Of a stretch of DNA of 64,000 nt, positions 43,267 to 49,731 are shown piece by piece. The DNA is from Blautia obeum ATCC 29174 (GTDB lineage Bacteria > Bacillota > Clostridia > Lachnospirales > Lachnospiraceae), in assembly GCF_025147765.1 (NCBI RefSeq), contig NZ_CP102265.1, positions 656,501 through 720,500 on the forward strand. The letters are read 5' to 3'. Each line of letters opens with the position of its first letter. Position 1 is the stretch's first letter. A program made the translations under genes and the position numbers. The notes beneath the pieces were generated by a model. That model had not been told where the DNA came from and did not search any database. It saw only the letters and a program-made list of their open reading frames with translations.

Positions 43267-43388
43267 TATTGCACAGAAAACTTTGCCTACGAAGGAAATT
43301 GCAGCAATACATTAGAAATATTTTTGCAATAGTTGATGTATGAAAAAGAAGTGACATTATTGGGGCAGGAAGGAGAAAGCACATATAT

Positions 43389-44150
43389 ATGATAGATAAT
43401 AGCGAGATTAAAGTGAAAAGTCTTCAAAAAGCATTGGAAATTTTAAACCTTTTTGCCGATAAACCGGTATTGGGTGTGACAGAGATTAGCGAATATTTTG
43501 GGATATATAAAAGTACAGTACATAATATTCTTTCTACTCTTAAAGCAATGGAATATTTGGAACAGGATGAGGAGACTGGAAAATATCGTCTGGGGATTCA
43601 GGTGTTTACTTTAAGCAAAGCTCTGGGAGATACCTATTCCATTACTAAAATTGCCGGACCTTATATGCAGGAATTATCTAATATTACCAGAGAACGAGTC
43701 TATCTGGCAGTTCCATATCGAGAAGAAGTACTGTACCTGGATGCAATGTATCCAGCGGAATCTGTAGAATTGATGAGATCGATTCTTGGAGAAAGAGCGC
43801 AGATGTACTGTACAGGAATTGGAAAAGCAATGTTGGCGAATATGAATGAACGTGCAATTGATGAATACTTGAATTCGCATGAGCTGAAAGCGTTTACAGA
43901 GAACAGTATCACAGATAAAGAAGTATTTAAACAGGAGCTTGTGCGTACCCGTCAGCGTGGATATGCAATTGATGATATGGAGCACGAATTTGGAATAAAA
44001 TGTGTTGCAATGCCGATATTTGACCGTAACAGAAACTTGTATGCGGCAATCAGTATCAGTGGTCTTGCGAGTCATTTTACAGAAGAAAAAATGTCCGAAT
44101 GGGCAATTCTTCTGAAAAAGTATATTACCAAAATTGAGAGCAGATTATAA
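43389..44150 (+). CDS. IclR-family transcriptional regulator
   Basis: A 253-residue regulator: N-terminal winged helix (VTEISEYFGIYKSTVHNILSTL split as TEISEYFGIYKSTVH, residues about 26-48) and a C-terminal GAF-like effector domain with ERAQMYCTGIGKAMLA and AISISG. IclR proteins sense small organic acids and control catabolic genes. It has its own promoter and terminator and most likely controls the preceding operon through the duplicated operators. The effector is unknown. Confidence 0.9.
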   Translation: MIDNSEIKVKSLQKALEILNLFADKPVLGVTEISEYFGIYKSTVHNILSTLKAMEYLEQDEETGKYRLGIQVFTLSKALGDTYSITKIAGPYMQELSNITRERVYLAVPYREEVLYLDAMYPAESVELMRSILGERAQMYCTGIGKAMLANMNERAIDEYLNSHELKAFTENSITDKEVFKQELVRTRQRGYAIDDMEHEFGIKCVAMPIFDRNRNLYAAISISGLASHFTEEKMSEWAILLKKYITKIESRL

Positions 44151-44159
44151 AAGACGTAT

Positions 44160-44195
44160 AAAAACTGTCATGGTATATGCTATGGCAGTTTTTGT
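44160..44195 (+). terminator. Terminator of the IclR gene
   Basis: AAAACTGTCAT (44161-44171) pairs with ATGGCAGTTTT (44182-44192) with one G-U pair, followed by T's. Confidence 0.82.
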
Positions 44196-44243
44196 GCGCA
44201 ATGAGCACGTTCTAATTGGTAGAAGTCATTCTGTTCGATTGAG

Positions 44244-44692
44244 TCAGTACAGAAAATTAAAATTTCATAAAGTTACTTGAAGAAGTTTAGAACAAATGAT
44301 ACTATAAATACAAAGTATATTTCTCAAAAGTTCATGGCATGTTTGCCGTCTAAGTAGTTTCTAAAATCATTTCAGAAATCCATGCTTTTAAATCCAATCA
44401 AAATAAAAAAGCAGGAGTTCGGGGTGGTGACAATAACAATGCGGTACATTTCGAAACTCCTGCCAGACAGGAGGTAGGCCTATGGCAAAAAGAAAGAACC
44501 GTAAAGTTGTTGTAAGAAAAAACTATACTGCAGACAGCAAACGAAAGGTAAACAAAGCTGTGAAAGCAAACAGAAAGTACAAGGATACGGTTTTCCGAAT
44601 GCTGTTTTCTGACAGAAACAATCTTCTATCTTTGTACAATGCGGTGAATGGAAGTAATTATGAAGATCCGGATGCACTGGAGATTGTGACAT
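44244..44692 (+). repeat. Long direct repeat, copy 1 (leader and 5' part of rpn)
   Basis: This stretch recurs at 45444-45892, offset 1200 bp, with only scattered differences; the 200 bp before each start codon are almost identical. It carries a promoter TTGAAG (44277-44282), 17 nt, TACTAT (44300-44305), a leader of about 170 nt, the leader ORF and the rpn start. It marks a tandem duplication of the whole gene. Confidence 0.85.
44411..44477 (+). promoter_or_regulatory. Leader ORF and SD-sequestering hairpin of rpn copy 1
   Basis: A 16-codon frame starts at GTG 44427 (VTITMRYISKLLPDRR) with AGGAG (44413-44417) 9 nt upstream and stops at 44477, 4 nt before the rpn ATG. The rpn ribosome binding site (44468-44474) lies inside its last codons. 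GCAGGAGTT (44411-44419), which contains the leader's site, pairs perfectly with AACTCCTGC (44455-44463); the CTCCTG can instead pair with CAGGAG of the rpn site. This suggests translational coupling with alternative anti-SD pairings. An identical arrangement precedes copy 2. Confidence 0.6.
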
Positions 44693-45405
44693 TGGAAAAT
44701 GCAGTATATATGGGAATGAAGAATGACCTGGCGTTTATCGTGGATACGGGTTTGTTTTTGTACGAGCATCAGTCAACGTACAATCCCAATATGCCACTGC
44801 GAGATCTGTTCTATATATCTGGAGAATACCAGAAACTTGTAAACCATAAATCACTGTATTCTTCGGTATTGCAGAAGCTTCCCGCGCCGAATTTCATTGT
44901 ATTTTATAATGGCAGTGAAAGAGAAGAAGACTGTTGGACTAATTACCTGTCGGAATCTTATGAAAATCTGGCAGGTGAACCGAACCTGGAACTGAAAGTA
45001 CTTACCCTGAATATCAACGAAGGTCATAACCCTGAATTAATGGAACAGTGCCAGATCTTAAGAGAATATGCGCAATATGTAGCAAAAGTGCGGGAATACG
45101 CAAGAGAAGCTGATCTGGATACAGCGGTAGAGCAGGCAGTGAATGACTGTATCCAGAATGGAATCCTTGCCGAATTTCTTCGAAAAAACAAGTCGGAGGT
45201 CATCGCGATGAGTATATTCGAATACGATAAAGAAGAGGAAGAGCGAAAACTGCGGGAAGCAGAGTATGAGGCTGGATATAACAGTGGAAAAAGAGAAATA
45301 ATCCGCTTAATGTATAATGCAGGAGAATCCGTGGAGAAGATATCGAAATATACAGGTTATGAAGTAGAAGAGTTGGAAAATCTGTTAAAAGAATTTCGAA
45401 TTTAA
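44482..45405 (+). CDS. rpn: Rpn-family PD-(D/E)XK nuclease, copy 1 (intact)
   Basis: A 307-residue protein of the recombination-promoting nuclease/PD-(D/E)XK transposase-like family. After a basic N-terminus (1-33) the nuclease core holds D82 (NDLAFIVD) and the E-x-Q pair E95/Q97 (YEHQ), the expected metal-binding residues. NFIVFYNGSE and LKVLTLNINEGHN are family motifs. The C-terminal part is helical and charged, ending in a short HTH-like segment (GESVEKISKYTGYEVEELENL). Enteric Rpn proteins cut DNA and act in recombination and phage defence. CAGGAGG precedes the ATG. A second, internal start makes a C-terminal product (see 45208). Confidence 0.9.
   Translation: MAKRKNRKVVVRKNYTADSKRKVNKAVKANRKYKDTVFRMLFSDRNNLLSLYNAVNGSNYEDPDALEIVTLENAVYMGMKNDLAFIVDTGLFLYEHQSTYNPNMPLRDLFYISGEYQKLVNHKSLYSSVLQKLPAPNFIVFYNGSEREEDCWTNYLSESYENLAGEPNLELKVLTLNINEGHNPELMEQCQILREYAQYVAKVREYAREADLDTAVEQAVNDCIQNGILAEFLRKNKSEVIAMSIFEYDKEEEERKLREAEYEAGYNSGKREIIRLMYNAGESVEKISKYTGYEVEELENLLKEFRI
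45208..45405 (+). CDS. Internal C-terminal ORF of rpn copy 1 (RpnS-like candidate)
   Basis: GGAGGT (45195-45200) stands 7 nt before an in-frame ATG (M243 of Rpn), an ideal translation start inside the gene. The product has 65 residues, is highly charged (DKEEEERKLREAEYEAG) and ends with the helix-turn-helix-like tail. Published work on enteric Rpn proteins describes short C-terminal products made from internal starts that inhibit the nuclease. The same arrangement here is inferred from the start site and its conservation in copy 2. Confidence 0.6.
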   Translation: MSIFEYDKEEEERKLREAEYEAGYNSGKREIIRLMYNAGESVEKISKYTGYEVEELENLLKEFRI

Positions 45406-45443
45406 TGTTCAGGCCGGAGTTTATGAGCTCCGGTCTGTTTTAC

Positions 45444-45892
45444 GCCAGTACAGAAAATTAAAATTTTGTAAAGGCCTTGAAGATGTTTAGAACAAATGAT
45501 ACTATAAATGCAAAGCATATTTCTCAAAAGTTCATGGCATGTTTGCCGTCTAAGTAGTTTCTAAAATCATTTCAGAAATCCATGCTTTTAAATCCAATCA
45601 AAATAAAAAAGCAGGAGTTCGGGGTGGTGACAATAACAATGCGGTACATTTCGAAACTCCTGCCAGACAGGAGGTAGGCCTATGGCAAAAAGAAAGAACC
45701 GTGAAGTTGTTGTAAGAAAAAACTATACTGCAGATAGCAAACGAAAGGTAAACAAGGTTGTGAAAGCAAACAGAAAGTACAAGGATACGGTTTTCCGAAT
45801 ACTGTTTTCTGACAGAAAAAATCTGCTATCTTTGTACAATGCGGTGAATGGGAGTAACTACGAAGACTCGGATGTATTGGAGATTGTGACAC
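45444..45892 (+). repeat. Long direct repeat, copy 2
   Basis: Second copy of the 44244-44692 repeat at an exact 1200-bp offset, including the promoter (TTGAAG 45477-45482, TACTAT 45500-45505), the leader hairpin and the start of the second rpn gene. Confidence 0.85.
45611..45677 (+). promoter_or_regulatory. Leader ORF and hairpin of rpn copy 2
   Basis: Identical to 44411-44477: hairpin arms at 45611-45619 and 45655-45663, leader ORF 45627-45677 encoding VTITMRYISKLLPDRR, and the rpn site CAGGAGG at 45668-45674. It is unchanged although the downstream nuclease is broken. Confidence 0.6.
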
Positions 45893-46526
45893 TGGAGAAT
45901 ACCAGAAACTTGTAAACCATAAATCTTTATATTCTTCAGCATTGCAGAAAATCCCTGCTCCGAAGTTCATTGTATTTTATAATGGAACAGAAAGAGATGA
46001 GGATTACTGGATTAACTATCTTTCGGAATCTTACGAAAATCAGACAGGTGGGCCAAACCTGGAACTGAAAGTACTCACCCTGAATATCAATGAAGGTCAT
46101 AACTGTGAATTAATGGAGCAGTACCAGATTTTAAGAGAATATGCGCAATATGTAGCAAAAGTACGGGAAAACGCAAGAGAAGCTGATTTGGATACAGCAG
46201 TAGAACAGGCAGTAAATGACTGCATTCAGAATGGAATCCTTGCTGAATTTCTTCGAAAAAATAAGTCGGAGGTCATCACGATGAGTATATTCGAGTATGA
46301 TAAAGAAGAGGAAGAGCGAAAACTGCGGGAAGCAGAGTATGAGGCTGGATATAACAGTGGAAGGCGGGACGGGTATAGCAGCGGAAGGCAAGATGGATTA
46401 AATCTGGGAATCGCAGAAGGAAAAAGAGAAATAATCCGCTTAATGCATAATGCAGGAGAACCAGTGGAGAAGATAGCACAATATACAGGTTGTGAAGTTG
46501 AGGAGCTGAAAAAACTGTTAAATTAA
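45682..46526 (+). pseudogene. rpn: Rpn-family nuclease, copy 2, catalytic core deleted and frameshifted
   Basis: The first 73 codons match copy 1 to V-T-L-E-N, then the sequence jumps to E-Y-Q-K-L-V. 127 bp are missing relative to copy 1 (44693-44819 equivalent), between TGGAAAAT and TGGAGAAT, an 8-bp near-repeat. 127 is not a multiple of three, so translation stops at 45915 after 77 codons; the rest is open from 45942 in another frame. Both D82 and E-x-Q are lost. The C-terminal part is longer than in copy 1 by about 16 residues of an S-G-R-x-D-G repeat. Confidence 0.92.
46281..46526 (+). CDS. Internal C-terminal ORF retained in rpn copy 2 (orphan RpnS-like candidate)
   Basis: GGAGGT (46268-46273) lies 7 nt before ATG 46281, exactly as in copy 1. 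The 81-residue product starts with the same first 27 residues (MSIFEYDKEEEERK...) and then carries three 8-residue units (YNSGRRDG, YSSGRQDG, LNLGIAEG) before the shared tail. Because the nuclease part is destroyed, this would be a stand-alone product. If it works like reported Rpn internal antitoxins it could inhibit copy 1 or related nucleases; this is hypothesis. Confidence 0.55.
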   Translation: MSIFEYDKEEEERKLREAEYEAGYNSGRRDGYSSGRQDGLNLGIAEGKREIIRLMHNAGEPVEKIAQYTGCEVEELKKLLN

Positions 46527-46553
46527 ATTTTACTATACTCCTATTGTATACAA

Positions 46554-46589
46554 AAAAAGACAGTCACTGACGGTTGTGACTGTCTTTTT
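46554..46589. terminator. Bidirectional terminator between rpn copy 2 and rpsT
   Basis: AAAAAGACAGTCAC (46554-46567) pairs perfectly with GTGACTGTCTTTTT (46576-46589); A and T runs flank both sides, fitting convergent genes. Confidence 0.9.
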
Positions 46590-46612
46590 AATTATAAGCT
46601 TATAATTAAAAA
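46585..46612. repeat. Perfect 28-bp A/T-rich palindrome
   Basis: The terminator's T run opens a fully symmetrical palindrome centred on AAGCTT (46597-46602), right after the rpsT stop region. It has no loop, so in RNA it would form a weak A/U stem. Confidence 0.6.
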
Positions 46613-46627
46613 TGTATATTTCCTGAA

Positions 46628-46891
46628 TTAGCCAATGCTGTTGACAGCTTTAGACAGACGGGAAATTTTTCTTGCACAGTTATTTTTGTGATAAACACCT
46701 TTAGATGTTGCTTTGCTGATTGTAGAGATAGCCTCTGTAAGAGCAGCCTGTGCAGCAGCTTTATCGTTTTTCTGAACTGCAGTTTCTACTTTTTTGATGG
46801 AAGTTTTAACAGCAGAACGGATAGATTTGTTTCTAGCAGCTTTAGTTCTGTTTACTAAAATTCTTTTCTTTGCAGATTTGATGTTAGCCAA
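46628..46891 (-). CDS. rpsT: 30S ribosomal protein S20
   Basis: An 87-residue, very basic protein with the S20 N-terminus ANIKSAKKRI and the helical pattern RNKSIRSAVKTSIKKVE (split at KTSIKK) that binds 16S rRNA. The start is a TTG at 46891 preceded by GGAGGTG; TTG starts are common for rpsT and allow autoregulation. The longer frame to 46966 includes untranslated leader. It is monocistronic, with its own promoter and terminator. Confidence 0.96.
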   Translation of the reverse strand: MANIKSAKKRILVNRTKAARNKSIRSAVKTSIKKVETAVQKNDKAAAQAALTEAISTISKATSKGVYHKNNCARKISRLSKAVNSIG

Positions 46892-46974
46892 TTGGTACAC
46901 CTCCATTTCAGATTTATAATAATGTGTCGTTGTTACAGAAACAGACACGGGCGCTTCTGTAAACATGCTTATAT

Positions 46975-47003
46975 ATGATAGTATATTTATTTTTACTTGT
47001 CAA
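46975..47003 (-). promoter_or_regulatory. rpsT promoter
   Basis: TTGACA (47003-46998), 17 nt, TATCAT (46980-46975) on the minus strand. The rest of 47004-47188 is A/T-rich with no gene; a sporulation promoter for gpr is expected there but I cannot place it. Confidence 0.8.
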
Positions 47004-47188
47004 TAGTAAAATGCGGAAATGTTAAAAAAATATAAACATAATATTACTGTGAGAAAAATCTTCCATACATAATATAGGCTTAAAACAGAGACATTAATGA
47101 TAAAGTGAAATATTGTAGACAGATAAGAAACAAAATTTTACAGATGATAATCGGATATCAATAATTCAGATGATCAGGAGGAAGAGAG

Positions 47189-48097
47189 ATGGCAGTCAGC
47201 AAAAGAATCAGAACAGACCTTGCACTGGAAACAACAGAACGTTTTAAAGAAGAAAACACAGAGATTCGTGGTGTAGAGATTCAGGAGGACTATGATGAAG
47301 AAAAGGATGTACGAACGACTGTCGTCAGGATCGTGACAGAAAACGGTGCAAAGGCGATGGGAAGACCGCAGGGAACTTACATTACAATAGAAGCTCCGGA
47401 TCTGTCTGTACCGGATGAAGATTATCATCGTGAGATATCAGAGGAGATTTCCAAACATCTGAAACAACTCATTGATCTGAAAAAGGAAAAATCCATTCTT
47501 GTGGTGGGGCTCGGAAATGCAGGAATCACTGCTGATGCACTGGGACCGCATGTGGTAGAAAATTTAAGGATGACCCGTCATATCATAAGGGAATACGGCC
47601 TTCGAGGAATTGATCATGAAAAAATGCACCGTGTCAGTGGAATTGTGCCGGGAGTGATGGCACAGACCGGTATGGAAACTGCAGAGATCATACAGGGAGT
47701 GGTTGCGGAAACGAAACCGGATGTAGTAGTTGCAATTGATGCACTTGCGGCCAGAAGTGTCCGCAGACTGAATCGAACGATCCAGATTACAGATACAGGA
47801 ATTCATCCTGGGTCAGGCGTGGGAAATCACAGAAATGGACTAACGGAGGACAATCTGCAGGTAAAGGTGATTGGAATCGGTGTTCCGACGGTTGTGGATG
47901 CGGCAACGATCGTTCATGATTCGATGGCACATCTTCTGGATGCACTGGAAGAAGCGGAGCAGAAAGAATTTTTGGAAGAAATGATTGCTCCGAATCTCTA
48001 CAGCATGTTTGTGACACCAAAGGATGTGGATGAGACGGTAAAATACCTGAGCTTTACAATATCTGAAGGATTGAATACAGCGTTCGGTGAGGCATGA
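47189..48097 (+). CDS. gpr: Germination protease (GPR endopeptidase)
   Basis: A 302-residue aspartic-type protease that degrades small acid-soluble spore proteins during germination. The N-terminal RTDLALE is the pro-region/cleavage site of the zymogen; VGLGNAGITADALGP, DALAARSVRRLNRTIQ split as DALAARSVRRLNRT, DTGIHPGSG and GIGVPTVVDA are family signatures with the catalytic aspartates. AGGAGG lies before the ATG. Presence shows the organism forms endospores. spoIIP follows 114 nt later, a classic arrangement. Confidence 0.96.
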   Translation: MAVSKRIRTDLALETTERFKEENTEIRGVEIQEDYDEEKDVRTTVVRIVTENGAKAMGRPQGTYITIEAPDLSVPDEDYHREISEEISKHLKQLIDLKKEKSILVVGLGNAGITADALGPHVVENLRMTRHIIREYGLRGIDHEKMHRVSGIVPGVMAQTGMETAEIIQGVVAETKPDVVVAIDALAARSVRRLNRTIQITDTGIHPGSGVGNHRNGLTEDNLQVKVIGIGVPTVVDAATIVHDSMAHLLDALEEAEQKEFLEEMIAPNLYSMFVTPKDVDETVKYLSFTISEGLNTAFGEA

Positions 48098-48211
48098 CTT
48101 TCATGAATAAAATTTCGCTAACTGATTTATGCAGAACAAATGACTGGTAGAATGATGCAAAGTCATAATTGAGGTTGGTTTGTCATAGGATACTTTGAAA
48201 GGAGTGGTTCT

Positions 48212-49498
48212 GTGGCGAGATTCCGGAAAACACTGTATCTGATTGTGGAAGGCTGTGTGCTTGTGACGCTATCCGTGACAGCGGGCGTTCTTGTGCTGCA
48301 CGAAAATGTATTTCGCCAGCTTCCATTGTACTGTTTTCTGGAAGAGAAGGCACAGGAGCGTTCAGTTGGACAGGACCGTGAGACTTATGAAAAGCTGATG
48401 GAGAGCAATGCACGTTATCTTGGCAGGATGGTCGTAGATGAGAATAAAGAAGTCGGAAGCCAAGAAAATGATAAAGAGATTGTGGACAAGCAGACAAAGA
48501 GAGAGAACGAACAGAACTTAAAAGCTGAGAGACAGGAAGAGAATGTGATAACTCCAACTGAGAAAACAGAGATTACAGTGACTCCGATAACTCAAAATAC
48601 AGAAGAGCAGAAAGTAAAAAATGCAGATAAACAGACAGAGCCAGAAGAAAATTTAACCGAAGAATCTACCGGGGAAGAGGAAGTTACTACGGCAGCCGCC
48701 CAGGTGCAGCCGATGCCGGAAATTGACCTTGCACCGGAAAGACTGGCAGATTACGATTATCTGATGAATCATTTTTTTATTCTTGATCCTAATACAGAAA
48801 CCAGTGCGCAACAGTTGAATGCGGCTGCTCTTCTTGGGGAGGATCTGACGCTCCGTAAGGAAAAAGCGGAGCCACAGATTTTGATCTATCATAGTCATTC
48901 GCAGGAGACTTTTGCAGATTCCAGAGAAGGAAAGACAGAAGATACGATCGTGGGGGTGGGGGATTATCTGGCTCAGCTTCTGACAGAAAATTATGGCTAT
49001 CAGGTTATGCATGTAACGGAATCATTTGATCTGGCTGGAGGGGAACTTGACCGGAGTAAAGCATATGACTATGCAAGAGCGTGGCTGGAACCTGTTCTGG
49101 AAGAGAATCCATCTATACAGATTCTGATAGACCTGCACCGGGATGGCGTACCGGAAGATCGCCATCTGGTCACCGAAATTAACGGAAAACCGACAGCGCA
49201 GATCATGTTTTATAATGGCTTGAGTCATACAATAAACAGCGGTGATCTTTCATACCTTCCAAATCCGTACATACAGGATAATCTGGCATTTTCTTTCCAG
49301 CTTGAGTATCAGGCGGCTCTGTACTATCCTGAATTGTACCGTGGCATTTATCTGGCAGGATTACGTTATAATCTGCATCTGCGTCCACGAGCCCTGCTTT
49401 TGGAGGCAGGGGCTCAGACAAATACTGTCCAGGAGGTAAAAAATGCAATGGATCCTTTTGCGGATATCCTGAACCGGGTGCTGCAGGGGGAAAATTAA
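48212..49498 (+). CDS. spoIIP: Stage II sporulation protein P
   Basis: A 428-residue membrane-anchored amidase/endopeptidase of the engulfment machinery. After an N-terminal anchor (about residues 8-30) comes a long charged, low-complexity linker to about residue 165, then the catalytic domain with LIYHSHSQETF, DLHRDGVPE and LLLEAGAQTNT, whose histidines and glutamate bind zinc. The start is GTG at 48212 with AAAGGAG 8 nt upstream. No terminator is seen after it; the next promoter begins within 12 nt. Confidence 0.93.
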   Translation: MARFRKTLYLIVEGCVLVTLSVTAGVLVLHENVFRQLPLYCFLEEKAQERSVGQDRETYEKLMESNARYLGRMVVDENKEVGSQENDKEIVDKQTKRENEQNLKAERQEENVITPTEKTEITVTPITQNTEEQKVKNADKQTEPEENLTEESTGEEEVTTAAAQVQPMPEIDLAPERLADYDYLMNHFFILDPNTETSAQQLNAAALLGEDLTLRKEKAEPQILIYHSHSQETFADSREGKTEDTIVGVGDYLAQLLTENYGYQVMHVTESFDLAGGELDRSKAYDYARAWLEPVLEENPSIQILIDLHRDGVPEDRHLVTEINGKPTAQIMFYNGLSHTINSGDLSYLPNPYIQDNLAFSFQLEYQAALYYPELYRGIYLAGLRYNLHLRPRALLLEAGAQTNTVQEVKNAMDPFADILNRVLQGEN

Positions 49499-49509
49499 AA
49501 AAATAACGC

Positions 49510-49538
49510 TTGTAATTCAGAACAAATGTTCGTATAAT
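49510..49538 (+). promoter_or_regulatory. Promoter with LexA-type SOS box ahead of lepA
   Basis: TTGTAA (49510-49515), 17 nt, TATAAT (49533-49538). The spacer holds AGAACAAATGTTCG (49519-49532), which fits the Gram-positive LexA box CGAAC-N4-GTTCG except for the first base. The transcript would run through lepA, the lipoprotein, hemW and uvrA. A second, extended -10 promoter (TGCTATAAT, 49638-49643) lies nearer lepA and may provide constant expression. Confidence 0.65.
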
Positions 49539-49731
49539 AAGAACACAGATCAGTAATACAGACGTGAACAGCGTCATAACGGTGTGTCAGCAGAAATATC
49601 CCTTTACAAGAACTGGACTAAAGGTAAAAAGCTATGCTATAATGCCTCGTAGTATGATTTTCTATACTTTATTATATAAGGAATAGTTTTTTGGAAAATA
49701 AAGAGAAGTACATAAGGAGGAATTTCGCAGA

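Noticed and set aside
43105..43332. Open frame after the solute-binding protein
   Set aside because: It runs through a strong terminator and the promoter of the IclR gene, and lacks a ribosome binding site.
44400..45700. Identical leaders considered as terminal repeats of a mobile element
   Set aside because: They are direct repeats with promoter and gene start, fit a tandem gene duplication, and show no inverted ends or target duplication.
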